Origin: Leucogyrophana mollusca
Taxonomy: Eukaryota > Basidiomycota > Agaricomycetes > Boletales
Assembly (NCBI GenBank): GCA_021014945.1
Contig: MU266338.1
Coordinates: 182,382-246,381, forward strand
Length of the DNA: 64,000 nt
Direction of reading: 5' to 3'
The notes beneath the pieces are model-generated. The model searched no databases and was not told the DNA's origin. It saw only the letters and a list, made by a program, of their open reading frames with translations. The position numbers and the translations under genes were made by a program. Positions 23,032 to 35,587 of the stretch are shown one piece after another (the first letter of the stretch is position 1; each line of letters opens with the position of its first letter).

Positions 23032-23246
23032 CGCTGGTCAAGGGTGAGTGCTCAAATAAGACGAGAACAACAGCCACACCCATATCCGCCTAACCCTCGG
23101 AGTGCTTTCTTGTGGCTTAACGTCCTCATCGGCTGTGCTGCTGCCGCCTTACGCACCAGCAGAATGTGCATTTGTGGCTGTTGCAGTCTGAGTAGGTCGC
23201 TTTGTCACGCCGTCACAATGTGTGCCTCCACGTGCCAAGTACTCAA

Positions 23247-23262
23247 CGCGTCGCGTCGCGTG
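23247..23262 (+). promoter_or_regulatory. Tandem MCB-like element upstream of CDC45
   Basis: The sequence CGCGTCGCGTCGCGTG lies 85 bases before the CDC45 ATG and is preceded by AA, so it overlaps one perfect MluI cell-cycle box (ACGCGT, 23246-23251). MCB sites bind the MBF (Mbp1-Swi6) factor that drives G1/S genes in fungi. The same 16 bases occur in the same orientation upstream of ECO1. Confidence 0.65.
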
Positions 23263-23347
23263 TCGATACACGGCGTGACAAACCTCCTTGACCTTGACCA
23301 ACTACACCGCCAAAACGAAAGCCCAGATACATTGACACAAAAGCTTA

Positions 23348-25853
23348 ATGGTCTTCCTACCACCGCCACAGCATGCATCTGCTTCACGTCCGTCCTATGC
23401 TGAAGCGTACTCAGACATTCTGGCGGCTCACAGACGGTCACCGTTGACCTCTGCCTCATCGGTGATCATACTCGTAGCGCCAGACGTCGATGCGTTATGT
23501 GCAGCGCGAATGCTCGCAGACCTTCTTAAGCAGGACGATGTAATGCATAGGATAGTGCCTGTTTCAGGTGTCGACGAACTAGAAAGGGTGAGGGGTGACC
23601 TTGTGTCCTACACCGAGGTATGATAATTGCCGTGCTTGTAATTTTCATGCAAACAGAATCTTTTTGTAGCTGCATACGCTCATACTCCTTAATATGGGCT
23701 CCGTTCTGGATCTTCCTTCCGTTGAATGGTTTGGCGACTTCGACACGAAGCTATCTGTGCATGTCATCGACTCGGCCCGCCCTCAAAATCTCGCAAGTTT
23801 GTTTGGCGGTGGTGCGAACGGGGATCGCATTATTGTTTGGGACGATGGTGATTGTGAGAACATGGAAGAACTGAGAAAGGCATGGGAGGCGATCACGGTC
23901 AGCTCGAGATGCACTTCCTCCGCTCCATGCCTAACATGCGATACGCATTTAGTACGAACCTGCACCCGATTCTGACGAGGATGATGACTCAGACCTAGAG
24001 TCTGACGACGACGCCCGAGAACAAGAGGACGACGACTTTGAAGACGACTTTGGGGATCAGAGTCCGTCTGGAAAGCGACGGTCTTTGGGTGACGGTGATC
24101 GAAATAAAGGCAAAAGACGGAAGCTGAACGAGGTATTGGTATCATAATGCTCCTGACGTATATTTTATTAATGCTGCAGTGCCCCACAGCGGCCTCCTCG
24201 AATGTCGCGGGATCAGCGAGACGACTATCTTGCATGTTTGAACAAACATTACCTGAATGGCTCTTGGCATGGCCAAAGCGCCTCCGCCACGATATATATT
24301 CTTGCTACAGCCCTCGAGCGAGTTGACTGTGATCTTCTCTGGTGAGGCTTATCACTGGTCCGTCCCTTCAGAGCCTGGAATAACAGGTAATCACAGGCTA
24401 GCCATCCTCGGTCTGACGTTCCAATATACAGCGGCACGTATCGCGCGTGATACTTACGATAAATTTCATTCCATATACTACGACGAGGTCTTCCGCTTAA
24501 ATCCTCTACCACTGGAAGCTAATGGCAATAATGATGCATTATCTGCTCTGAGCCCAGATGACCTATCCGTGCGAGCGACAGAAGAGCTACGGTTTATGCA
24601 CTTCCGCCACTGGACACTATATGATGCGATGTACCACTCAAGCTATGTAGCAGGGAAACTCGGAATATGGAAGGAACGCGGTCGGAAGCGATTGACAGGT
24701 CTGCTGGCCAAGATGGGGTAGGTGCTAGGACAATCAGACTGGTGCACTCCCTGTACTCATCGGGTGTGATCAATAGTTTTTCAATACCGCAGACACAACA
24801 GCCGTACACGCACATGGACCTTGATCTCAAGCACCAACTACGTTCCAAGCTCGACGCCATCGCACCTGAATACGGACTCGTGGAGCTTACATACCCCTCG
24901 TTTGCCCGGTGCTTTGGGTATCGCGCTGCTCCACTGAGCGCAGCTGATGCGGTCGAAGCGGTAAGCGCACTGCTGGACGTGGCTGGTGGTATACGAATGG
25001 AGGTCGAGATCGAGGGTGCAAGGCACGGCGGGGAGTGGTTTGGGGCCGGGAGAGTCTGGGAAGGGGGCAAGCGAGGAGAGGAAGAACGGGCGAAGGAGCG
25101 CTCGGTGGAGGATGGGAGCATAGACGTCAAGCGGCGAATAGAAAGAGACGGCGATGACGGGGCAGTAATAGATGGGGAGGAGAAAATGGAGACACAGTGG
25201 TGGGTGAAGAACTTTTGGGCAGCATACGATGCTCTCACCGAGTGACTTTTTCGCCTTTTCACGTTGAAGCCAATTCTGACCATGCTAATGTAGCATCGTC
25301 CCTCTTCAGGAAGCGCTCTCGCTTTCAATGTCCCTGCATCGAGCAATCATCCGCCAAGGCACTTCCATCATCGATAAACAAGACATCCGTACTATGCGCT
25401 CACATCGTGTTGTCGTGCTCACACAGGGGCCGGATCTTTCGTTGTTCGCACACCCTGGCATCCTATCACGCCTCGCCCTCTGGCTCGTTGACGCCCTCCG
25501 GGATCGGCTGCCAGGTACAGCGCTCACGAAGGCCGGAGGGGGCCGCACGAAGAAAAGTCTTCCGTTTGTAGTGGCTTGTCTAAACGAGAAGACCGGGTCA
25601 TACATCGTTGTAGGTGTTATGGGGGCGCTTGACTTTGACGACGTGCGGAAAAAGTGAGTTGTATTCTCCAATCATGGAACCTTGTGGTGACATTTTGCTC
25701 TGCAGCGAGTTCGGTCTCGCGTTTTTGCACGCGAAAGACCGGTGTCACGCCCGCTCACGTCATGGCTCTTTTGATACAAGTATCCTTGAGATCGACCAGA
25801 ATGACCTGAAGATGTTTCTAGAGACGCTGTGCGAGGTCGGGGAGGGATATTGA
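23348..25853 (+). CDS. CDC45: DNA replication initiation factor Cdc45
   Basis: Cdc45 joins Mcm2-7 and GINS to form the CMG replicative helicase at origins. Eight exons (23348-23617, 23670-23897, 23953-24132, 24190-24341, 24397-24717, 24777-25241, 25294-25653, 25706-25853) give 707 aa. The N-terminal DHH-like domain is clear: VIILVAPDVDALCAARMLADLL, LILLNMGSVLDLP and VHVIDSARP. A long acidic linker (DEDDDSDLESDDD and EQEDDDFEDDFGD) and a basic stretch (KGKRRKLNE) follow at about residues 170-226. The conserved core NGSWHGQSASATIYILATALERVD, MHFRHWTLYDAMYHSSYVAGKLG and LFAHPGILSRLALWL follow, and the protein ends in EIDQNDLKMFLETLCEVG. Length and motifs are complete. The promoter carries an MCB-like element, as expected for an S-phase gene. 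Confidence 0.95.
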
Positions 25854-26139
25854 TGTAACGATTCTTGTCACTTTGTAGCATGGCATTGGATTATCTAAGC
25901 ATTGGCATCTGGTATTTGTAAATCTTTGCCGTGTATAGCAGCTTTGAGCCTCCATGTGAGCAACGAGGTCGAAGGACCGCCCACGCTCCGATGGGCTCTT
26001 CTGACGATTTCCAGAGCTATCATCCCCCGCGTTGGTCCCGGATTCTCAGTCACCTGAGCTCCACCAGATTGGAAGACCTAGTCCATGTCTTAGGGAAACA
26101 CGTGTTGAGCAACGTATTCAGTTCTCTAATGTTAAAACC

Positions 26140-27648
26140 TCACCCTCCCTCAGAATGTCGCGAAAAGTAGTCGAAGTCAATGTTGACTAAGAACCAAAAC
26201 TTCATTCCAGGTGCAGTAACCACTGATAAGAGAACTCACCAGCCATAGCAAGTACAAGCTTATAACAAGCAAAGGTCAGAGTGTAAGTCAGCAGTGGGAT
26301 GTGCAGCGCGGAATTGCTTACAGCACGCTCGTCCAGGGTAAGATTCCGTATAACAGTAGGCTTGGAGTGTGTGGGATCAGAGGGGTCAGTGCGAGGGGCC
26401 CCAAAGCCAACAAAGTATTGTCCTGTAATGTAACATATTCGCCATCGGAAACTCAATATCAACAGGAAATTTACCTGTATCTGTGAAAATCTGGAAGACT
26501 CGCGACTAAATCATATGCCACAACGACTAAATGAATATCTCTGACCTCGCGTCCAAACCCACGGAACGCCCTATTTATGGTTGCAATTGGGTTTCCATGT
26601 GCATCTAACATGTTGAAGTACCACGCCCATAGGCCTTCGTCAACTCGGGCAAACTGAGTGAACGAGTCCAGAGCTGGCTCTGGCTGAGGTTCTGATGTGG
26701 TGGAGAGAATGCGACGAGGATTGTCCCTATTGCCTCAAGGAAGGTGATAAGCGTCTCAAAAACTACGAGCCCACCATTGCAATGTACCGTAGAAAGAGGT
26801 CATATCGTCTCCGCCAAAGGTGCCATTCCTGCTGAACCTCAGCAAATGTGTCGAGCACCGGCTCGCCTTGTGGTGTATATTCGTGGAGGTCTTTCAGGCG
26901 TTGAACAAACATACGGGAGTTAATCCAGGCGAAAGGTCTGCGAATCTAATGCCACTCGGTAACGCTTGGTAACTTATGTTAGAACAGTGACTTGAACCTA
27001 CCCATAGTATGGGTGAACCCTGAAGGTCCATGACGAGGGCGCGAAACGGACGGTGCGTCCGAAATATCTGACGGGCAAACATCGATAAAAACCCACGAGG
27101 CTCTTCTGCAATGTAGCCCAGAGGTTCCCCAGCTTCACTAGCTGATTGTCGTGATAAGGAAAGCATATTAAGGCGGATATATTGGATGCATACGAACAAA
27201 TGACATATTTATTAGATTGTTCAAATCCGACAAAGATGTTCAACATTTCCATCTGTCTGTGACGACACGGGCATATAGTCAGACAATATTCATAAGCCCA
27301 GCATAGAGCCGCGCACCTAGTAATCACCAACATATCATTTTTCAACAGAAGGCGCTGTAGACCTTCCTCAGGGCTACTTGCTGGTGGCCGTTGGCTAGAC
27401 CCCCATAGCTGCGACTCGTCCACCGAAGAGTGCTGTTCGTGACTGAACGTTGATTCCCAAGGCTGCTGAGGAATCTTCTGGAAAACATCTTCTCGAGCGC
27501 TCCTCCGTCCTGCAGTCCTGCCAAAACCCGTTCTACGGTCAGGAAATCGAGAGAGTGCGTAGCCTCGAGATGGAAATGAAAGTGGTCTTCGGAGGATCCA
27601 ACGGCTCGCAATGTTGAAACCACGACATGATAAACTTAGTCCAAGCAT
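26140..27648 (-). CDS. AIM25: Mitochondrial phospholipid scramblase family protein (AIM25-like)
   Basis: Scramblase-family proteins (PF03803) include yeast Aim25, a mitochondrial protein linked to mitochondrial maintenance. The gene reads from the ATG at 27648 to the TGA at 26140 through about eight exons. The N-terminus (MLGLSLSCRGFNIASRWILRR) is a typical Arg-rich presequence. The scramblase body includes QMEMLNIFVGFEQSNKYVI, EPLGYIAEEPRGFLSMFARQ, RTHRPFRALVMDLQGSPILW, RPFAWINSRMFV and EVQQEWHLWRRRYDLFL. It ends with LAMAVNIDFDYFSRHSEGG, the family's conserved C-terminal DFDYFSRH motif. All splice sites used are GT-AG. It is head-to-head with the mitochondrial IF2 gene. Whether it truly scrambles lipids is not known for the fungal mitochondrial members. 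Confidence 0.88.
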
Positions 27649-27871
27649 TCACTGGATGTCTTTGAGGTGTTCCGTCGTACGTAGTCCAGGCCCTCGGCGA
27701 CAGGTAGATGTTCAGGATATTCGTGTGGCCAAGTCGAGGGTGTGGCGGAAACAAAGTGACGCTGCCGGCTTTACGAGCAGCCACGTGGTTCACCGGGGCA
27801 ATGTAATTTTCGTGGCTACTCCGCTTTCTCGTTAGAGGCTGGTCCACTGGGCGAGACTCATCTCACTCTAC
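27649..27871. promoter_or_regulatory. Divergent promoter of two mitochondrial genes
   Basis: This 223-base gap separates the start codons of the scramblase and mitochondrial IF2. Shared control of two mitochondrial proteins is plausible but no motif was identified. Confidence 0.4.
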
Positions 27872-30800
27872 ATGCACAGGCGCAGGACCGCACTGCGAGT
27901 TTTAAAGCTCTCGCAGAGCAGGACAGCTGCTACTGCAGCTGCAGTGAAAGCGAAGGTATGCTCAGAATATCCTCGTTCCGTCTAGCGCCGATTTCTGAAT
28001 GCTCTCTAGCCTTCGGCATGGGATCCCATTGAACCCATCGCTCCCTCAACCCCGAATATCAACAAATGGGTGCGGGCAGCCGCTCATCTGGGTACATCTA
28101 CTTCACAGGACGCACCGTTCTCGTCCCCGTTTCCCCCAGGATCATCTCGTGGTAATGATATGCGGAATACGCCCCTCAGAGCGCCGCCGCCGACTCGTGC
28201 AACGTCAAAGTGGGCACGGCCAGATAATCTACCTCGACCTGTCTCTCAACAGCAACAGTCACGTCAACACGCATCACCGATCCAGCAGAGACCGACCTCG
28301 CATCCACCTCAGCCCCACAAGCAGCAATCAACATCGCCGTATGCGATTAGCCGCGCAAGCTTCAAGCGAGACGCAGCGCCCCATGTTGGGCACATGATAA
28401 GCGAAGAGCACATTCATGATAGGAGACCTCGTGATACCGCTCGTGGCAATGTTCGACATGAAGTGCCCACTCAAGGGGGAGAATCGTCAAGAGACTTTCG
28501 CGAAAAGCGTAAATCTACGGTGACTGCTGCCGTCGAATCGACCTTCCAAATTGGCGAGTCTGAGGGACCTCGTGACAAGCGAACCGGTCGTATGAGCTTC
28601 AAGGAACGGGGATCACTCAAACACCATAGAAGTGACGATGCTGCTATTCCCAGTCATCCACGTGTGCAAGCGGACAAACACAAGTCTGCTATACCCAAGG
28701 ATAAAAAGCAGAAAACAAGGGTGGTAAAACGCGTCGCTATCGATGTTTTCATTCCGAGCACTGTGTCAGTCGGTCAGCTAGCGAGAATCCTCAACGTACG
28801 GCAAGGTTTGTGTTATAATACGCAAGCTTCCGCTTCTGCTAATTGTCCTCCCCAGCGAAACTGCAGAGAAAGATGGTCGAAGCAGGAATGGAGGCTGAAG
28901 CATCTTATGACCATGGTAATATAACGGATGGCTCGTCTATTGGGAGAAAAGTCTGATGGTATTACCAGTTTTGACGTCCGAGTATGCGGCCCTCCTTGCT
29001 GAAGAATTCGGGCGCCATCCAATCATTAACGACGAAGCTGCGTTTGACATATATCCGCCGTATGTCTCATCACACGTATGACTTTTGAGCGAGTGCACTG
29101 ACAGAAACTAAATGGCAGACCCCCTCATCCTGATCCCTCCAAGCTTCCCTCTCGGCCCCCCATAGTGACCATCATGGGACACGTAGATCATGGCAAAACT
29201 ACACTGTTGGACACCCTTCGTTCGGCATCCGTAGCTAAAGGCGAAGCTGGTGGTATTACGCAGCACATCGGAGCATTCTCGGTTCCGGTACCTGTCTCGG
29301 GCCAGAGCAAACAAGAATCACGCACCATCACCTTTTTGGATACCCCCGGACATGCTGCATTCTCCGCAATGCGCGCTAGGGGCGCTAGTGTGACCGATAT
29401 CGTTGTTCTCGTTGTTGCAGCTGATGATGGCATAATGCCGCAAACAAAAGAAGTTATCGAGCTCATCAAAAAGGATGACGGCAAGGTCGGCGTGGTCGTT
29501 GCCATCAACAAGGTCGACAAACCGGAAGCCGATGTTGTAAGCTTCATGTAAGAGTATGGGTTTTTAGCCCCCACTGATCGACATGCTACAGGAACTCGTG
29601 CAACACGCCCTGCTGGCGGAGGGTATCCAGTTGGAAGCTTTCGGTGGTGATGTCCCTTCGGTGGAAGTTTCAGGTTTGACCGGACTAGGCCTTGATACCC
29701 TTGTCGAAACTTTATCCGCGATGGCCGAAATCCAGGACCTCCGCGGGGAGCGTGATGGTCAGGTCCACGGTTACGTGCTGGAGTCAAGAGTCCAGAAAGG
29801 CCTGGGGTGCGTGGAGCTCTGACTCCCTTGTCACGAGTACCTAATCCTTCCGCAGCCCAGTCGCAACTGTCCTTATCGTCCGTGGATGCTTGACCCCTGG
29901 TGCTCATCTCCTTGCAGGCACTGCTGCGGGTAAGGTTCGCCTCATGAATGATTCCACGGGGGCCGCCGTAAAATCCGCATATCCTGGAATGGCTGTGTCC
30001 GTTTCGGGGTGGAAGGATCTTCCAAACGCAGGTGACGAAGTTCTACAAGGACCCGAAGCCGATGTCAAGAAGGCTCTGGCTGTCAGAATACGTAAGGCTG
30101 AGATTGAGTCGACATTGGTGGATGCGCAGGCTATCAACATGCACAGGATGGAGGAGAGAGCGAGAAAAACTGATGAAGAAAATCATGTGGAGCCTAAGCA
30201 GGAGGAACAGACTGCCAAGGAGCTAAGGCTGGTGATTAAAGGTGATGTGAGCGGCAGCGTGGAAGCTATTGTTGGAGCGCTTGAGGGGACCGGAAACAAA
30301 AAGGCCTGCGTCAAGATTGTATCCACCGGAGTAGGTGACGTACTGGAGTCTGATGTGATGATGGCAAAAGCAGCTGAAGGTTTGCCCATTCCCCGTCACT
30401 AAGTCATCGGTGGACTCAGGTTTGATTTTCAGGAATGATCGTGGCTTTCTCCGTCAACACTCCTCGTTCTGTGGAAACATCAGCTGCCCAAAACCATGTC
30501 CCCCTTTACTCGTCGAAGATCATCTACCGGATAATGGATGAAGTCAGGGATCGTGTCACCGCCCTACTACCGTGCACCATCGAGAAGAAGGTGACGGGTG
30601 AAGCGACTATCATACAGCTTTTCGACATTCACCTCAAAGGCAAACAGACGAAGAAGATCGCCGGTTGCAGAGTGAGTAATGGCATAGTGGAGTCGTCCAA
30701 GAGTGCGCGCGTGGTCCGACACGGTGAAGTGGTACATGAGGGTAGGTGCAATCGTGTGGCACTGTCAACGCTTTGTTGACACCCGTGACACGCCCACTAG

Positions 30801-30952
30801 GTAGCCTGGATGCCCTGAAGTTACACAAGAAGGACGTTACGGAGGTCAAGAAAGGTTCGGAGTGCGGCATCAGCCTTCACGACTTCGATGACCTTCGTGA
30901 GGGTGACCTGATACAAATGTATCAAACGATAGAAATACCCGGAGTACTATAA
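27872..30952 (+). CDS. IFM1: Mitochondrial translation initiation factor 2
   Basis: IF2 is the GTPase that brings initiator tRNA to the mitochondrial small ribosomal subunit. Nine exons (27872-27955, 28010-28805, 28856-28915, 28969-29059, 29119-29536, 29592-29806, 29856-30379, 30433-30741, 30801-30952) give 882 aa. The basic N-terminus ([17 protein letters not shown]) is a presequence. A long, probably disordered Gln/Ser/Pro/Arg-rich region follows to about residue 260, then the IF2 N-domain ([16 protein letters not shown]). G motifs are in order: [43 protein letters not shown] and SGLTGLGLD. Beta-barrel and C-terminal domains follow, ending [21 protein letters not shown]. It is longer than yeast Ifm1 because of the disordered N-terminal region. 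Confidence 0.94.
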
Positions 30953-31052
30953 TTGGGACCTTGCACTGGTATATTTGCTTTCTGCCTTAGACTATAGAAT
31001 CGATTCCCCCCTTGCACGATAAGCATGTTCTATGACCTGCCTGCATCTCCGC

Positions 31053-32411
31053 CTACCTATCCCGACCTCTGTTCGATTCATCCAAAACAATCTCCTTTCC
31101 CCCAATGGTACCCGTCCTACCGCCCACACCGAACGTCAGGCTGATGTTCCCAAGGTCGTGCGTGGTTTTCTCGAGGAGCGTCCAACTCCTAGTGTCTGAT
31201 TTTTTAAGTACGACTTCGACCTTGGTGCCAAAAAACTTGTAGGAAGATGCTTCCGGTTCTACTGGACCAAATAGACTAATGGTCCGTTGGAACCTTTTCG
31301 AAGAGGGGAGATACAAATCGAAATGGACCTGGATCCAGAAGATCAGCTTGCTAGGAGCACAGTGGGGCACGCTGCTGACCTGGGCTTCCTCGATCTTAAC
31401 AGTGCTTCTCTCCTTGTCCGCTTGCTTTGCGAAGACAGAGACGTGGACTTCTCTTGGAGTCTGATAATGGTCTACCCGGCAATCGGTGAACTGTTCAGCC
31501 TGTATAGATATCAAGGTAAGCGGAAATCTCTCCAAAGGGATCGCAACCAACCAGTGGTTCTGCGATTTTTGGTGCGAATACATGTCGCCCTTGCTTGCAA
31601 CCTTGAATCTTGAGAAATTCGTCGAATTCTAGAACGCGACGTTTACAGCAAAGATAACCCTGCGACGTGTTGGCGGAGTGAGCATGAACGGGGTCAGTAA
31701 AGGGCGGCCACAAACCTTGCTCCCTTCCCGAAAAATTGGCTAAAAGATATCCATAAGCAACGGAACCATGGACTACTGCTAATTCACGCACAGGTGCAGG
31801 ATGGTATGTACAGATGGTCCCATCTCCGTCTCCGAGACGGTTGACGTCGTCGCCCACAAAGACGACACCACAACCTTTCCGCCGACAAATTGTGCCAGGT
31901 GCGACAGCGACACTCAACTCGTCTTCATCTTCTACGACGGGGGGTTTCTCGGCCGGCGATGCGACAATCGCGGACGAGCTAGGTATGGCTGCCTTTGCAA
32001 CTTTAGAAGAATAAACCTCCTTCCCTTCCGATGATTCTATCATAGTGAGTTCGACGTTAGGTGTCGACTTTGGTTCGGGGGGAAGCGTCTGGGGCGCTTC
32101 ATGAGTGTGAGGACCCGATGTGCATCCCTGATCAGGCCCGATTGTCAGACGATTGATTCAAAGCGACAAACAGACGCACAGGAATCTTCATGAATTCGTC
32201 GAAATCTAGGACCGGTTTGTTCACGTCAGAACAGCAAGACCATGATTTGAGGCCCTCGTGAAACACCTGGGGGGTTTCGGTCGGCCAGGTACTCTCAAGG
32301 CTATACCATGCGGGGGCTCACCGGTGCCCCGGAGTGGTGCGAACAGCTGTCCGCTTGGTTATCATCAGGATCGTATTCCTGGCCACACCCTTTGCGTGTA
32401 CAACGAGGCAT
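31053..32411 (-). CDS. CHORD- and CS-domain co-chaperone
   Basis: CHORD proteins (CHORDC1/morgana in animals, RAR1 in plants) work with Hsp90. From the ATG at 32411, CHORD1 starts MPRCTRKGCGQEYDPDDN and continues with [21 protein letters not shown], then DVNKPVLDFDEFMKIPGCTSGPH. CHORD2 starts CRRKGCGVVFVGDD and continues with CTYHPAPPIFREGSKGYLCC, then RRVLEFDEFLKIQGCKQGRH; it includes a 24-nt microexon (31739-31716). A C-terminal CS (p23-like) domain follows with HVSVFAKQADKERSTVKIE, VHFDLYLPSSKRFQRTISLF, KVEVVLKKSDTRSW, and ends in ESNRGRDR (stop at 31053). All zinc-binding Cys/His of both CHORDs appear present. This is the animal/fungal CHORD-CHORD-CS layout. It may help Hsp90 clients or centrosome/stress functions. 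Confidence 0.92.
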
Positions 32412-33840
32412 GTTAAGAAATGGAACTTGGATCGAGAGGACAAATTGTGCTTGAAGCTTGAAGATAAAAACTCGAGACTTTTAGGCTTCACTTGGACTAA
32501 TCTTGCACTACCACATACAAATGATTACCTAATCTCCGTGAAGAATGTTTCGTGAATTTCGTCAATCGGCGGCGACTCACTGTTGGTGGTGGGCTCACAT
32601 AGCGTAGTGTACGACTCAAGAACGGCTAGCCATAAAGGTTGTATAATCAAGCTGCCGGACCCATTTGCAGGGAACCCTCCTGGCCCAAGCGCCGTACCAG
32701 GGTCACAATCATAAGCTTCCAGCACACAGACCAATGGCAACGGCGACCCGGTCATGCATCATGGTGGATAAAGTACCTCCATATGTTTGCAACTCTAGTT
32801 GCGTCACCCTCGTTTCAAGAGTTGTAGCACGAATTTCCTTCCCACCTCTCACCCACGTTAAAACTTGGAGCTACAACGAGGTTCCATTGCAGAGTGGAAG
32901 CGAAGCACTGGACTTGATTGGAAAGTTATGGGGCCTCTTCCATTTTTACCACCGGGAATTCGGCCATCTCCTCGACGGCATATCTAGCCCAGATAATAAC
33001 AACACTGGGCGTAAGTGGAAGATATTACTGCGTTGTAACTCACCTTGGCGGGAAACAGCCGCTCTAGTGGTAATGAGCTTAGCATGCCCGAGGACAGGGC
33101 GGAAATGAAGGTTGAGGGTGATATATGGACCGAAGGGCACAATGGGCTGAGAGGCTCCAGAGCAGGATAAATAAAGGGCCAGGGCGGAACAGAAGCACCA
33201 CGGCGATATCCAAGCGCGCATAGCCAATAGCTTCATATCTGCGGGCAGCACAAAACAGAATATTATAAGCACGGAAAGTATACTCGCGATAGAGGATATC
33301 TGAGGGATGGCGACGTGGTGCAGCTTGACTCGCATCGCCCTGATGGAGGCTCAGACAAGGGCGTCAAGCATATCTACTAGGGTCCGAATCTTCTGGCAGA
33401 TTTGGTGATGCGCGAAAGAGGTGCCGCACTCACACACAATACTCATCGTGGAAATTGACGGTCTACAAGTAAAATGAGGCTCTTCAAACTACACTTTTGT
33501 AATGTCGTAACTGACCTTCTGATGCGGAAGTTGTTTGCATTCAACATTAGCCCCTCCAAAAGATTAGGAAAAGCTAGGAGGGGCATGAGGTAGGTGTCTT
33601 TTGTGCAGGCACGAGAGATGAGCCTGGAGCTCCGGAACATGGAACAAAAACGCTGTGTGATGTGGAGTCGACTCATCGAGCATCGCACGGTTAGACCCCG
33701 GGCCACCGATATCACCGAAACTCCCACCGCCAGTCCTAGTCACGGTGTCGTGCTACCTGAGAATTTTGGCCGACGAAGGATACAGCCTGGCTAGTTTCGA
33801 TAGATAGTCGTTTGAGAAAATATGTCGAATGGAGAAGACC
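32412..33840. other. Unresolved region with protein-like fragments
   Basis: On the minus strand, protein-like pieces occur at about 33340-33060 (hydrophobic stretches such as SILSVLIIFCFVLPAD in one frame and LDIAVVLLFRPGPLFILLW in another) and at 32755-32525 (ending LWLAVLESYTTL ... IHETFFTEIR, then a stop). I could not link them into one reading frame, and a plus-strand ORF at 32665-33108 overlaps them. There may be a small membrane protein gene here, or a relic. It is not called as a CDS. Confidence 0.3.
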
Positions 33841-35587
33841 CTCGGGTACATTGAGTCAATATGTAGGACGATTTACTCAGCAATAGGCGCAGGCAATGGC
33901 CATGATGTACAGCACCACGATTTGGGGGGGGCGTTATCCACAGTTCTGTCGCCTAGATAATCAATGCAGTGACTCAAGGAATGCAGGGCAGTGGCACGAA
34001 CTTGCTTGAGTTCCCGAGTACGTCCCATGGTGACGGTAATCGAGCGTCTCCTAGTGAATAAAAGGTTAGGTCACGTATGCTAAAAGAAACGATGGTTGGC
34101 AGAGGCAAAGAGTTCGCGTAAGTGAGATTGTTGAACTGACCTCAAGTGAGCACAGAGGAAGCGCAGTCACAGAGTCGGCCGCCATCTGTGACAACTGGCG
34201 GTAATTATCGTTTTTCCTTTCTGTCACGGCGATATAAAATCAGCAGTTCCATTCAGATCTCCGTGACAACCCCGCGGTTATTTTATTCCCAAGTCCCCGT
34301 CATTCTTTAAGCCCCGCAGCGCCCGCATCGCTGCCCTCCTACAGCCCGACGACTTCAAAATTCATGGTTTTGCATCAATCAACTAGGCCGTCAATGTTTT
34401 TCGGAGTTTCCTACTGAGGTAGTGTATTCACTCAGATCAAACCAGTACCCCTGGAACACAGGCTAGGAAAAGCATGCGTCTGAGGGCATGAGATCCTGTC
34501 ATCAAAGATATGGCTGCCTGGCTGTCAACATGTGGCGAAAATTCTTGGTCGTGCCTTCTCCTGACTCGTCATCGTGAGGATGGGTAGAGGGTTTTCTGGA
34601 CCTGCAACTGTATGCTCCCGTGAAACCAACTTTTGTGATAGCCACGAATTGACGTCGAAAATCCCGAATGCTCACCTGCTCATCAGCGAGCGTGACCATG
34701 GGTACTGGTGTGGGGTGAATTAAAGACACCTAGAAAGTCGCGCAAAAATGTCTACAAGGACAGACTTGACATGACAGTCCCGCCATCATGTCAATCTCAT
34801 GGGCTATCGCGTTGGGCCAGTCCGCAGACACGTCACAAGACTTCCCTTTCATCAAATGGAGCACTTAGCTGGCCAGTACGAGTGAGTGGTTCCGTGAAAT
34901 CAATCGGATTATGCTGATGTGTTTGTGTCGACCTAGCCTTGGCAAACCCCGCAGCATCGTTCGCGCTGCGATCTCGGGAAGTTAGTCGAGCGCATTCAGT
35001 ATCAAAAACGGTACTCAATTGCACCGGGTTTTGCGATAAGCCCTTAGTCCCCGGCCCGCGTTCTCGATGTCAGGCTGATCGCTTGAAAAGAGAGTGATTT
35101 TTTCTCCACCGCGGGGCGCAGATCGGGACTGGGTAGATGAATCTGGGATAGGAAGGTGTCAACGAAACTCAGTGAACTTCACCGTCAGGCAAGCTTCAAC
35201 GAGCGATGCTCACTATTCACTGCTTGCCTTTTGTCAGTGCTGTGATCGTTTACTCAGACGCGACGCCACGAAGGTGAAGTGGTACAGCCACGACAGAGAA
35301 CCGGGCGTACGTAAATACTGTCTCCTTGCCGATCTCACGGATTGAGGGGACCGGTTTCTTGATCCTGAGTTTCAATGCTCGATAATGCGTTATCCCCTAC
35401 TCGTAAGGAGTTGGGAATTCAGACCGGATGCTCGGATCTAGTCCGTATTTTTCTTTTTCTTTTTCTTTTTACCCAGAGCGCGCTTTTAGAGCGCTTGAAC
35501 CTTTTGCTCCAAGTTTGCTGTGCTGCCTGGGTGAAAGATTATGTTCAGGGGTATGAGGATCGATGGATTGACACTAAGTTGTAATAG
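33841..35587. other. Gene-poor region
   Basis: No ORF here exceeds 85 codons, and none shows a motif. A short pyrimidine hexamer microsatellite lies near its right end. I see no gene. Confidence 0.5.
35448..35470 (+). repeat. (TTTTTC)n microsatellite
   Basis: Three to four copies of TTTTTC run from 35448 to 35470 in otherwise mixed sequence. It lies about 120 bases beyond the 3' end of the carrier-like gene. Confidence 0.7.

Noticed and set aside
24594..25346. 250-codon minus-strand ORF inside CDC45
   Set aside because: It is antisense to well-conserved CDC45 exons and is Ser-rich, a typical shadow.
29188..29907. 239-codon minus-strand ORF inside mitochondrial IF2
   Set aside because: It lies antisense to the GTPase domain, which carries all G motifs.
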